Assembly: GCA_000310025.1 (NCBI GenBank) | Contig: FN648111.1 | Location: 62,001-126,000 of the forward strand | Origin: Ectocarpus siliculosus | Taxonomy: Eukaryota > Sar > Phaeophyceae > Ectocarpales > Ectocarpaceae | Reading direction: 5' to 3' | Length of the DNA stretch: 64,000 bases | In this document: positions 48,629 through 59,487 of the stretch, in pieces | Layout of the letters: every line of letters begins with the position of its first letter | Numbering within the stretch: the first letter of the stretch is position 1 | The notes under the pieces: generated by a model | Told to the model about the DNA's origin: nothing | The model's database searches: none | The model's input: the letters and a program-made list of their open reading frames with translations, nothing else | Position numbers and translations under genes: made by a program

Positions 48629-50883
48629 AGTGCGGCTGGAATCATGACATCTGAGTGTAGTTACGTCCAGATGAAGCCGTGGTGGGGAGAGGTATAACTG
48701 ATCGCTAACCCTCTCTCGAACGTGTGTCGACACTCAACAACAAACGCATCTCATCGCTAGGGTTTGCTAGAGTTGCTCTGTTCTGAGTGTGTGCCGCATT
48801 GGAGAGCAAACACTACAGCAATCAAAGTCCAAAGACCGAGGTGTGGGTATCATACAGCAGTCAGTTGTGCCGCGCATGCCGGCTGGCTCTATCTACTGCT
48901 GTACTGCTGTGTTGTACACTATAATAGTGTGCACTGCTGCTGTAACCGTTCAGACTATGGGATGCAGGATGCATGGCCTTGTATATGACATGCTTGCAAT
49001 ACTGAGTCGCGGGAGCGTAGGATATTTCTCCATTGCCACTCGTAGTGAAAAAGTCTGTGATGAAAAGCCTGTTATTTGACCGTGTATCCACCAACGGTGC
49101 GGTGAAGGTAGAAAACGGCCACCGAGGTGCGTGCGCCTTGATGGCGGAATTTTTCAGGGCTTCTCATGTCGGCATCATTTCCCGCGTTCACCAGAAATCA
49201 CGGTATAATACAGTAATTTTTGGACGGTAACTGGCCACCACGGCACAGTACAGTAACTTTTGAGCGTAACAGGCGACCCCATGGTAAATTCCGCATGGTA
49301 ACTTGTCACCACGGTAATTTTCTTGTACAGTAAGGTAACAAGCCACCGGTAAAGCACGCAAATGTGCATTTTGTTCACGGTAACTCAAGGGTACACGCGG
49401 AAAAAAAATCCGGACACATAGGCCACCACCGGAGGGGAAAGAAATTCGAAAAGTTACGATGAATCGTCGAGAATTTACCATGAGGTTGCAGTAGATGGAT
49501 GGCAAACGTACCTCACTCTGTTACCCGTTCTGCATCTCCCTTCTCGTCATCGATGCCGGCCCACACTCACCTAGCCGTACTACTACAGGAGTACACGGAA
49601 ACATGCAGCCTGGTTCGCGTAGCGCCTAATATCTACGAAGTACGAAGAAAGCACAGCAGCATATCAATATATAATTTTAAAGATTCAGCGAGCGTGCAGG
49701 AGAAGTTTCTCTCGGGCGCTGAGAGAGCTTCTTTTCGGCGCTCTCGGCCGCTCACAGAGCCGCATTTCCATCTCTCTTGATCGTTCCGCTCCCTCTCTAC
49801 ATGTACGAATATGTTTTTCTTCTCGCTCTGCGTCTGGCTCGGTCGCGTCTGGCTCGGTCGCTCACGGTTGGTTCCGGTCGTCACTTTCCTCTGCTCCCCA
49901 TCCACGACGCATCGCATTCTGTGCAGTCTCCCCCCCCCCCTTCTCTCTCTGCTCTCAAACACCAACAGTTCATCTCTCGGTGCTTCCATGTCGGGTTATC
50001 GGTACGTTGCACTGCTTCGAACATTCGCTCCCTTTGTTGTCATTTCTTCTCTGCTCCCCGTGTCTCCTCACTCTGCGTCGCTCGCTAGCGGAACCTTTCG
50101 CCCTTTCGTCTGCTCTCCATCGATCGATACCCACATGACATTACATGCCAGTCTCTCTCTTCCCTCTTAAAATCTGGTCTGTGTCTCGGCTCTCACATGT
50201 CGTATGCATATTCTTAATTTATTTCCCATCTCTCATCTCATCCGGAATCTTGAGAGTTTTCTGATATTTTCCGTTCGTTCATCGTCCCGCCTCGGTTCTC
50301 ACATTACAATATAGTGGTTCTGTCTCGCCTGCTCGTGGAAACCGGAAGACCGGGTAGCGGACGCCTCAATCGATCTGGCGTGGTGCGAGGTTCAGTCCGC
50401 TTTCGGCAGGCCCGCTTCTTCTATGTACAATACAGCGGTAGGCTATTGGCCAACACATTTTGTTTTTTCATTTTTCCACATGACATGATGGGCGGCATAT
50501 TTGCTGACTCTCCACACTCTCCGTGATCTCTCTCGCCGTACACTATAAGCTGCTGATGACGCCAGCATAGCAGCAGCAGTAGCTCGGACGATTTGGTCGG
50601 TTTGTTGCTCAGTCCTTTTTCTCTCGCTGGGGCCGCTCATCTCATCGCAGTTGTGTGGTCCACGACGTACGTTTGGCACACCACAGCAGATCAAATATGT
50701 TTGGCCGAGCAATCAACTCCACGCTCCGCATGACATTTCAACTCTGTGTGCCGTGCTACAGCTTGCTGCTGCAACGCATGCGGATTTCTACTCAGTCAGT
50801 CGATGATACACGATGAACCAAGCGAGTAGACGCCGGGCGCACTTCTGGCGGTGAGGTCGGTCGAGGTCTAGACTATTGAGCGG

Positions 50884-50899
50884 GGCGGCGAAAGCCGCC
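50884..50899. repeat. GGCGGC-GAAA-GCCGCC hairpin, copy 1
   Basis: A perfect 6-bp GC stem closed by a GAAA (GNRA-type) tetraloop, inside a 29-base block starting CTATTGAGCGG (50873). The same block recurs from 51085. Confidence 0.8.
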
Positions 50900-51095
50900 A
50901 GCACTACCACCACTCTCCGTTCACCAATGCTACTTCATTTTGATGTTTCGTCAGATACTACTATTATTTCGGCATGAATCGAGTACGCGCTCTTTCTGCA
51001 CCGATCCATGTTTATTCTTAATAATTTATGTGTACTGGCACGAATGAATGTTGAGTACCACTTATCGCGTATCTTGGAATCGATCTATTGAGCGG

Positions 51096-51111
51096 GGCGG
51101 CGAAAGCCGCC
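51096..51111. repeat. GGCGGC-GAAA-GCCGCC hairpin, copy 2
   Basis: Identical to the hairpin 212 bp upstream, including the preceding CTATTGAGCGG and the following AG. Sequence beyond the 29-base block is not shared, so a short mobile or conserved module is more likely than a larger duplication. Confidence 0.8.
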
Positions 51112-51649
51112 AGACCCCTTGTAGTAGTATTGATAAAGCTCGAGATCAGTCCAATTCAATTGGAACAGGTCATTGGCCAGCTTTCACATTGAACCACCTG
51201 CCTTGCAAACTTGCCCTGGTTCCTCCTCCGCTAGCACTGCACAACAGGGAACATAGTCTCGCAATCTACTCGTAGCCTTGGTCTTCTTGTAGGGTTACGT
51301 TTGACTTGACCTATCGGCCACACGGGCGACTGGCGGGCTATAGCGGCTCCTCCTGGGGTACGCATACGAAGATTGCGAAGATGACCCTGTAGTGTGCGGG
51401 GTGTCTGCCATCTCTCGGGGATCTCCACAGCTCCACAGCTCCACAGCGCCAGCAGCGCCAGCAGCGCCAGCGGCGATGCACACCATGCGAGAGCGGGACG
51501 CCAAAGCGTGACGGTTCGGCTGAAAACCCGGGGATACATGGGTATATGTCCTCTTGCCCCCCCCAAATGACCCCGAAGCGCCGACGCCTCGGCGGAAAAC
51601 CCGGGGATACATGGGTATATGTCCCCGCCCCCCGCCCCAAATCCCTCCC

Positions 51650-53313
51650 CCCCCCCCCGCCCCCTTTCCCCGATGTTTGCCATCGGGATTGGGTTTTCGT
51701 CGCTTGGCAACGCCGTTGTAAAACATGCCGCCCCCCCCGGTGTTTGCCATCGGGGTTGGGTTTTCGTCGCTTGGCAACGACGTTGTAAAACAAGCCCCCC
51801 CCTCGGTGTTTGCCATCGGGATTGGGTTTTCGTCGCTTGGCAACGACGTTGTAAAACAAACCAATTCACTTCGTGAACTCGGCAACCAGGTTACCGTTTT
51901 TTTTTTTACCTCGTTTTTTTTTGGCGGTAACCATAATGGTGGTCGAGTAGATCATGTTGTGCGGGGTCGAGAACCCTCACTCCGCGCAAAGGGGATGATC
52001 GCACCACGTTGTGTTAAAATGGTCAAGCATCCTGGAGGCAGTTACATAGTGCTTACAGCTGTCTCTGGAGGTGAAAGCACCAGAGAATAAATTAAGTCAC
52101 ACGCAGCTGTCATCCGTACGCAAGGAAGTATGCACAAGATGCCGAACACTCTTAGCAGGATGCAGCTCACCCTTCATGCGACTCGCCGAATACCTCACGG
52201 CGCTTCGCGCTTGGTGATGTGAGAGCGTGGTCCGGTGAGAACCCGGCGTACTCCGTCCCGGCTTTGTAGGGATGCGAGGTCAATGGTCTAACGACTACGG
52301 CATGCACGACTATGAGTACCCCCCCCCCCCCCATTGGCCTTGGGGGACCTATGTGTCTTGAAAAGTTTTTCCCGGGGACCCTTGGGGAACTGGGCCCCCC
52401 GGCAATTTTTTTTGTACGGGAACCAGTCAACACAGTTAGCCCTGNNNNNNNNNNNNNNNNNNNNNNNNNNNNNNNNNNNNNNNNNNNNNNNNNNNNNNNN
52501 NNNNNNNNNNNNNNNNNNNNNNNNNNNNNNNNNNNNNNNNNNNNAAGGTTTTAAGGATTCCGGCATCCCCGACTTGGGGTCCCCCCCCCCCCCCCCCCCG
52601 CCCCCTTTCCCCGGTGTTTGCCATCGGGGTTGGGTTTTCGTCGCTTGGCAACGACGTTGTAAAACAAGCCCCCCCCTCGGTGGTTGCCGTCGGGATTGGG
52701 TTTTCGTCGCTTGGCAACGATGTTGTAAAACAAACCAATTCACTTCGTGAACTCGGCAACCAGGTTACCGGTTTTTTTTTACCTCGTTTTTTTGCGGTAA
52801 CCACAATGGTGGTCGAGTAGATCATGTTGTACGGGGTCGAGAACCCTCACTCCGCGCAAGGGGGATGATCGCACCACGTTGTGTTAAAATGGTCAAGCGT
52901 CCTCGAGGCAGTTACATAGTGCTTACAACTGCCTCTGGAAGTGAAAGCACCAGAAAATAAATTAAGTGATACGCAGCTGTCATCCGTACGCAAGGAAGTA
53001 AGCACAAGATGCCGAGCACCCTTAGCAGGATGCAGCTCACCCTTCATGCGACTCGCCGAATACCTCACGGTGCTTCGCGCTTGGTGATGTGAGAGCCTGG
53101 TCCGGTGAGAACCCGGCGTGCTCCGTCCCGGCGTTGTAGGGATGCGAGGTCAATGGTCTAATGACTACGGCATGCACGACTATGAGTACACCCCCCCCCC
53201 CGATTGTCATTGGTGGACCTATGTGTCTTGAAATGTTTTTCGCGTGTACCCTTGGGTAACTGGTCACCACGGCAATTTTTGTTGTACGGTAACCAGTCAA
53301 CACAGTTAGCCCT
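51650..53313. repeat. 870-bp direct duplication around an assembly gap
   Basis: 51650-52444 and about 52580-53313 are the same sequence at an offset of about 870 bp, broken by the 100-N gap. The last 130 bases before the gap match 53185-53313 except that many positions have become G or C homopolymers (for example GGGGGACC for GGTGGACC), as in low-quality read ends. The natural reading is two contig ends that overlap but were not merged; a true tandem duplication is the alternative. A 65-bp minisatellite lies at the left end of each copy (three units at 51660-51862, two at 52609-52735), with the core GGGTTTTCGTCGCTTGGCAA. Confidence 0.7.
52445..52544. other. Assembly gap (100 N)
   Basis: A run of exactly 100 undetermined bases, the usual placeholder for a gap of unknown size between contigs of one scaffold. 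Confidence 0.99.
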
Positions 53314-54977
53314 GCGCCTGACCCTGTTTTTTGGCCCAAATTCTTCACGCGGAGCTTCTTTCGAACAGCCCATTCTTCTGAATTTTTTATTTCGTGGCCA
53401 ATCAACTCCCATATTTTTGGCAGCCCCGTCTTCAACAGGCGAAAAGACTGCACAATTGGCTGATGTGTGTCTTGATTTTTAATTTGAGTTGACGGCGAAA
53501 AGGGATTGCTGTAGCAGCCCCGTGCCCACGCGGCTGTGGGGCCGCAGGGACACTGCGTAGAGAGCAGGACAGTCACCGCTTCTCGTGCCGCAGGAAAGAT
53601 CGCAAAAGCTGCAGTAGCGCCGGCGGCAGAGCCGTTGCGCCCGGGCACAAGTTTTAGAGATGAGCGGATAGGCGGGAATAAATACACCGATGAGAGAGAG
53701 CAGGTAGGTCTGATTTTTAAAACATGGTACAACAACGGAATTGCCGCCGCCGCCCTTTCCGCCCCTCCATGGGGTTGAAGAGACACTGCGAGGAAAGCAT
53801 GGAGGCCACTGCTACTGATGGTGCAGCAACGGCAGGAAGAGCTGCAGTGTAGCGCGAGTGGTGGAGTTGAGTAATGTCGCCCAAAAGTCAGTTCAACAAC
53901 AACGCGTCCCACACACACACGGAAGAGGCAGCGATCTCACCAAAGTCAATACACACCCAACGGATTTGCAACAGCCACCCCCGTCACTGCCCGTCTATGG
54001 GGCCTAACAGACATTTCAAGGAAAGTAAGAAAGGCACTGCTACTGATGGTGCAGGAACGGTAGCAACAGCCGCAGTAGCGCCGGTGGCAGGGCAGTTGCG
54101 CCTGTGCAAATATTGAGATGATGAGCGGGAAAACATACACCGACCAGAAGAAAAGCAGTCGGTCTCTGATTTTTTACAGCATGGTACAAAACAGGAAGTG
54201 AGACCGCCGCTACCCTTGCCGCCCCCTCAAGGGGTTGAAGAGACATTGCAAGGAAAGCAGGGAAGCCACTGCTACTGATGGTGCAGCAACGGCAGGAAGA
54301 ACTGCAGTGTAGCGCCGGTGGTGGAGTCAAGCAATGCCGCCCAAAAGTCAGCTCATGGGCATAAAAAAAAAACGCACGAAATTAAGGAACAATAAAAACA
54401 CACACAGAAAGACTACCCATTCGAGATATACCCACAGTCGAACGGGATGTGAAAAAAAAAATCAAAACCCCTATGTACAACTTTGAGCTGTCTGCACCGT
54501 CGCGCGTGCTTCGCCTCCGCCCCCAAACCCCAGACACACCACCCCCTCGCACCCTCCCCCCTACCATTGCTCCCTCCAGAGCTCGCCCCCTAGGAGCTCG
54601 CCCCGTAGACGGCCGTGGGCCTCCGCGCCCTTGATCCGCCCGTCGCTGCCGAGTCGGCTGGTTGTTGTGTGGTCAACACATTTTTATTTGCTTGACAGGC
54701 GGGAGACGTTTTTGACCCGTGCGTCACCTAAAACTACGCCATCGTAGTATTCGTTGTGAGAGATGATGGCGCAGCGGATTCTGGAGCGGTTTCTTGTATC
54801 ACCTCCGCGAATACGATAGCTACGATTTCATTGGACGCGATTTGCGTTTAAGTTGCACCCGTTCGTGGCAGCAGGCGAAAAAGGCCGAAAACCACTTGTT
54901 TTTTGAGTGTTTGACGTTGCGACCAAAGGCCTGACCACGGGAATACACCAAAAAGGGGGGTCAGGCGCAGGGCTAAC
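53304..54977. repeat. 1.67-kb block bounded by 19-bp perfect inverted repeats
   Basis: GTTAGCCCTGCGCCTGACC at 53304-53322 is repeated exactly in reverse complement at 54959-54977. Outside each arm lies a diverged GGTAAC..TGGTCACC segment, also inverted, so the symmetry extends some 60 bases outward. Inside, 53530-54360 holds four diverged tandem units of about 230 bp, marked by GAGACACTGCGAGGAAAGCA, ACTGCTACTGATGGTGCAGC and GCAGTAGCGCCGGTGG-type phrases. No transposase frame was seen. It could be a non-autonomous DNA element with an internal minisatellite. Confidence 0.6.
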
Positions 54978-55452
54978 AGTAATGCACAGAAATGTGCTAT
55001 TTTGTTACCGTAACTGGTCACCAAGATATAAGTTATTCAGTTAACCACACCATGGCACGTCGGGCCCTGTTTCGTTTGCTTGCTTTCAAGTGTTCCTTAC
55101 GCGTGTGGTCACAGCACAACAAACATGCGCGGCGCATTCACCGAGCATCATGTCCGTCAACCGAACCAGTCGCATAAACAGAAGGGTGAGACCAGCTCAA
55201 GACGACGACGTAAGTCCATTGCTGCGATAGTATTTATGTAATCAGCAGAAAAGGGTAGGCAAGAAGCAAAGCGCCGCCTTCCTCATTCACAGAGAAACGA
55301 TGTAATTCAACGCTTCAACAAACGAAACAAGAATACAATCCCTACGCAACAGGACCCCAAACAAAACATCAAACCATGAAAACCTTAGTAAAATCTGTCA
55401 ATGAGGCAACAAAGAACCAAAGAACAAACAAGAGAAAAAAGCCAACATAATA

Positions 55453-55615
55453 TGCGGACCCTTCGGATCCTACCTAGTTGCGTATTGCGTATACCTTGTC
55501 TGGGTAAATTAGCCTGTGACGGGAATCGAAAGGGTCTGATCGATCCGTACCGATAGGTGGAGGTGTTGGGGTAGAGAAATCGGGACGGTCTTTCGTGTGA
55601 AGACAACATCAACAA
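55453..55615 (+). mobile_element. Diverged LINE-related 3' tail, copy 4
   Basis: Matches about 3890-4050 of copy 1 with heavy divergence: GCGGACCCTTCGG, GGGTAAATTAGCC, GTGACGGGAATCGA, GTAGAGAAATCGGGACGGT and GTGTGAAGACAACATCAAC. Either an old copy or a related family that shares the 3' end. On the opposite strand at about 55742-55672, GAGTTCGAGCCCC resembles a tRNA B-box, so a SINE using this tail is possible. Confidence 0.6.
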
Positions 55616-57795
55616 GATAAAACGAAAAAGAAAAGACAACACAGAGAAAGTGGGATAAAAGTGAGTGGAGCGGGGCTCGAACTCCTGTCATCGGTAAGTA
55701 AATTGCTGAAAGTCCGTACCAATGATGCCCAGAGGAGCACATGGGCATTTTGCTGTGGCTAACAGTATTGCACTTGGAATTTCTGTGCGATGGGTGGGGT
55801 CTTGTTCTTACGGTTGTGATCCGCGGTAACTCGAAAGCACGGGAATCACGATATTTGCGACGAATTTCATTTCATTTTGTTCGTTAACGGTTTGGGCGTT
55901 AATGCCAATACCAAATTATCACGGACACGATTTGGATGGGAACGTCAAATCTCGTTGTTCACGGTATCACGGGAAACGGTAATTTCCGTGGTTTTACCGC
56001 GATAAAATTACCGCCTAGAAAAAGACAGCCCTGGAAATATAGTCAAGAATAGCAGCTGCCTTGTTCCTACTGTAAAAGGTGGTGCCATGACATATCCTCA
56101 GGGGTTTATGCACTTTCAGCGACACTTCTTGGCACAGTCAGCCCTGCACCGACACATGCTGGCGGCGGTGGTGCCCAAGACTACATCATCACTCTTTGGG
56201 AGACTGCTCATGTTGAAAGTCATCCTATGTTGAGCGTGAATCGTACCACTTTCTGGTGGAACACCAACACCGGCGCCACTTGCTTTAATTGGATGGCCGT
56301 AGCACTTTTCACCCCTCCCCAGCGGCCAGCTGTAGAGTACACACACAAAACAAACACACCAGCTCGTCTCCACAAGCACGCAGCTGCTTAACCACGCCTC
56401 ATGCAAACCAACACGGCAAGAAGTGGCGGCGTCGCGACGCGTTAGGATGTCTATTTGCGCTTTAGAATTGAACAAAATGCAAAGCCCGATGATCTCGCCC
56501 GTAGTCACATGGAATAGACATACGTCCTGCTTATCGCGTGTGGCCATAAAACCGCGAACATTCCGGCTGTAGAGCCAATGGCCGTGACGAGGTGCTCCTA
56601 TTGCGCAAGAGAGCTTGGTACGCCACAAGGAGAACAATGCGGCCATCTCGGCAAGTCTTGGTGAACCTATTCGCCGTCTGTTCGTGAAACACGACGGTGC
56701 AACCCTGATTGGACCGAACGGTGCCGCGGAAAGTAGACGAATTCCGTGGTGTATTGCTGTTGACCTGGCGTTCCGGCGGTAGGATGTGACACACTTCATC
56801 GGCGTACCATACGCGTGCGGGGCGACGCAAGAGGGGGCTGATTCGCACCTGTTGGACTCTTCGCACCGGGTACGCTAAAAATCGCAACACCATATGGTTC
56901 TGTTTGTCGTTTTCCGTTTTCCGCATCGAGATCGGTGATTCGCACCGGTTGTGATCGCACCGGTCTAAAACCTTGCTTTGTGCATAAGATCGGAAGGAAA
57001 TATGACAGAGGACCTGGGTTGTGTTTTGCGCTGTAACGGGTGATGTGAGTTGGTATTTGAACGCGGTGAGGGTATTTATCACCCGAACGCCACTCACTCA
57101 TGTACTCCGCCGTCGCGATGCCAGTGTAGGAAATAGTATTTTTATTTCAATGTCCGGTGCATTTTTTTTTATTTCGCTCAACCAAGCCTAACCCTCTACA
57201 CAATGTGACACATGGCACAGGGTGTCTGTGTGTAGACGTGGTTGGGTGTGCGCACCGCGCACAGATGTTAGCGGGAGTTGATTCTATTTCGCCGCGTTTT
57301 CACATTCCCCGCTGATGTCTACCTGCGCTAGGTTGCTTCGGATCCTGTACCTCAGATCTGCTGGTCCCAAGAAGTCGTTGTGGCGGTATTCAGTATCGCA
57401 TGCATCGAAATTGACGCACGGCTTGTGCGTTGGAAAAGCTTGAACGAATCGATAAGTTACACCTTGCTGAAAACGATCGACTCCGGTGCTTTGCTGGCCG
57501 GCACTTTCTATTCACGTTAGACTTGAGAGCAGCCCGTACCCGTCCCGCGCAGAGAAATTTAGAATGGGAGAGAGGAATGGTGTGCGCACTTCTAGCATAC
57601 CAGTATTTGTGAATTTTTCTCATTCCATGGATGGTCGCCTTGACAACCAAATCCCACGTGTCGACCGAGTACGTACCGCTGCAATTGATGTCTCGTTGTC
57701 TTCTGCTTGAAACGTTCTTTTGGCCATGCTTGTGTACGGTGTCGCGTTCGTTGTGTTTTCACTCTTCTCATCAACTGTTGCGACGCAGGATCCTC
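55616..57795. other. Region upstream of FNIP paralogue B
   Basis: A minus-strand frame at 56116-56799 (227 aa, ATG start) and an overlapping frame at 56531-57097 are the longest; neither shows a recognisable fold, signal peptide or repeat, so neither is called as a gene. 55.92-56.01 kb has AT-rich GGTAATTTCCGTGG-like motifs related to the dispersed GGTAAC repeat. The promoter of the FNIP gene should lie near 57.6-57.8 kb. Confidence 0.4.
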
Positions 57796-59487
57796 ATGAG
57801 CTCGCACGTACGTGGTGGAGCTGCTGCCGAGTCCGATCGTGTTTCAGGCGGAGACGTGAAAACCACAGCACAGAGTTTCTGCCTGGATGCCTTCACCCTA
57901 GCCATTAATACAACCGTTGAAGAAGGAGGCCGGTGGTATGTATCGGCTATGAACCTTCAGAGCGTATGCGTGGATCTTTGCGTGGCTTGCCGGACCTGCT
58001 GGAATTTTTCGGCGGGGCATGTGGTAGTCACCTCAGATACACCACGCCGTTTGTGGCTACGTGGGGAGCGAGAGGCACCCGGAATCAAAGAGCTCCGTAC
58101 GCGGGTGCCTCTTTTACCAGTACGCGCCTTGACGGTGGTTTGGTGTCCAGAGATCGTTCTGACCCGACTTTCAGAGGGAGGTATCAGATATGGAGCGCGT
58201 ACAGGGATGTTGGATGGAGGTTGTGGATGGAGGCTCTGCCGACGAGGGCGGAGCCTGCTCCGCTGGCCGGAAACTCTGCGGAAGCTTACCTTTGGAAGGG
58301 AGTTCAACGAGCCCATCCAAGGCATCCTGTGGCCTCCGTCGCTGGAAGAGATTCGTTTTGGGGCTTCGTTCAACCAGCCGATCCAAGACATTGTGTGGCC
58401 GGCCTGTCTACGGCGACTCACCTTCGGGCACTACTTCGATCAACCGGTCAACATCGATTGGCCGGGAACGCTACGACAGCTCACCTTTGGGCATTGCTTC
58501 GATCAGGTAAAACAAGATCCGGTCAATAGGCAGCCGAAACCAAAAACTTTTGTAGAGCCCAGCTACAGGGTAGAACTTGACTGGATCTCAACACCCCAAA
58601 TTTATATGTCCACTTGCTGCCGAGACAGCATTGCCATGTTGCCTAACTCCACTGTTCCGTCGCCTGCTCCCGATCCCACGGATGTTTTTCATGATTGTCT
58701 ACAACTGCAATCGTCTCCGGTCACCGCTTCTGCTGCTGATGCGGACTCTGCACCTCAGCGAGTTGATGCCGTCAAATGGCCAAGCTCCTTGCAAGAGTTG
58801 GTTTTTGGAGCCTTCTTCAATCAGCCCATTGATGGCGTCTTGTGGCCGGTTTCGCTGCGGCATTTAGCCTTGACTGGATTCTTCAAACACCCGATTGGCA
58901 ACGGAGCTGCCTGGCCGAGCTCCCTGCGACGACTGACTATCGGCCAAAACTTTATTCAGCCGATCGCCACGGTATCGTGGCCACCGTTGCTGGAAGAGTT
59001 GACCCTTGGCACGCTCTTCAACCAGCCCATCGACGCTGTCGTTTGGCCGGTCTCCCTTCAATGTCTTTCGTTTGGAAGTTCGTTCAATCAACCGTTAGAC
59101 AACGTATCGTGGCCAGCGTTGCTCCAACGATTGTGCTTCGGACGGGCATTCAACCAGCCGATTGATAGGACATCATGGCCATCGTCGCTCCAACAGCTCA
59201 CCTTTGGCCAAGACTTCAACCAAAGCATCACAGGCGTCGTATGGCCAAACTTTCTTCAACGATTGAAGTTTGGCTACCGATTTGACCAACGAATCGACGA
59301 AGTTACGTGGCCGGATTCTCTTCAAGAGGTGTGTTTCGGAAGGGCTTTCAACCAGCGAATCGAGGGAGTGTTGTGGCCACCCTCGCTGCAACGATTGACC
59401 TTTGGGCGTTCCTTCAATCAACCCATCGATGCAGGTGCATTTCCTGGGTCGCTCAAAGACCTGATCTTGGATGGCGTGGCGAGGTGA
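57796..59487 (+). CDS. FNIP-repeat protein, paralogue B, 2 exons
   Basis: Exons 57796-58506 and 58759-59487 give 479 aa. The frame stays open through the 252-bp intron (CAG|GTAAAA .. CCTCAG|CG), but splicing restores the 23-residue period (FDQ|RVDAVKWPSSLQEL) and brings the length to that of paralogue A. N-terminal domain: LDAFTLAINTTVEEGG, SVCVDLCVACRT, TPRRLWLRGERE. Then about 15 FNIP units, mostly VxWPxSLxxLTFGxxFNQPI, the last with AFPGSL. The frame opens upstream at 57631, but MSSHV at 57796 matches MISHH of the paralogue and is the preferred start. It stands head-to-head with paralogue A, about 15 kb apart. No membrane or signal segment. Function unknown. Confidence 0.85.
   Translation: MSSHVRGGAAAESDRVSGGDVKTTAQSFCLDAFTLAINTTVEEGGRWYVSAMNLQSVCVDLCVACRTCWNFSAGHVVVTSDTPRRLWLRGEREAPGIKELRTRVPLLPVRALTVVWCPEIVLTRLSEGGIRYGARTGMLDGGCGWRLCRRGRSLLRWPETLRKLTFGREFNEPIQGILWPPSLEEIRFGASFNQPIQDIVWPACLRRLTFGHYFDQPVNIDWPGTLRQLTFGHCFDQVKQDPVNRQPKPKTFVEPSYRVELDWISTPQIYMSTCCRDSIAMLPNSTVPSPAPDPTDVFHDCLQLQSSPVTASAADADSAPQRVDAVKWPSSLQELVFGAFFNQPIDGVLWPVSLRHLALTGFFKHPIGNGAAWPSSLRRLTIGQNFIQPIATVSWPPLLEELTLGTLFNQPIDAVVWPVSLQCLSFGSSFNQPLDNVSWPALLQRLCFGRAFNQPIDRTSWPSSLQQLTFGQDFNQSITGVVWPNFLQRLKFGYRFDQRIDEVTWPDSLQEVCFGRAFNQRIEGVLWPPSLQRLTFGRSFNQPIDAGAFPGSLKDLILDGVAR

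Larger units (their letters stand above)
48629..51545. other. Gene-free, repeat-scarred stretch
   Basis: No gene recognised. 48886-48945 carries two TACTGCTGT motifs and the palindrome ACACTATAATAGTGT. 49200-49400 holds several diverged copies of a GGTAACTGGCCACCACGG-like unit, related to sequence at 53.24, 55.0 and 55.95 kb. 49.7-50.3 kb is pyrimidine-rich on the plus strand and yields only Ser/Leu/Pro-rich chance frames. Two copies of a GAAA-loop hairpin are listed separately. Confidence 0.45.

Noticed and set aside
51660-51862. ACGACGTTGTAAAAC in the minisatellite, identical over 15 bases to part of the lacZ-alpha region of cloning vectors
   Set aside because: The match stops at 15 bases, the flanks do not follow vector sequence, and the unit is a 65-bp tandem repeat shared by both copies of the locus, so vector contamination is not supported.
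53037-53918. A 293-codon minus-strand frame
   Set aside because: It runs through the duplicated sequence and the start of the 230-bp minisatellite, has Cys/Ser-rich low-complexity content and no conserved motif; the homologous frame in the other copy is interrupted.
56116-56799. A 227-codon ATG frame on the minus strand
   Set aside because: No recognisable domain, no repeat, no signal or membrane pattern, and an overlapping open frame of similar quality exists; chance cannot be excluded.
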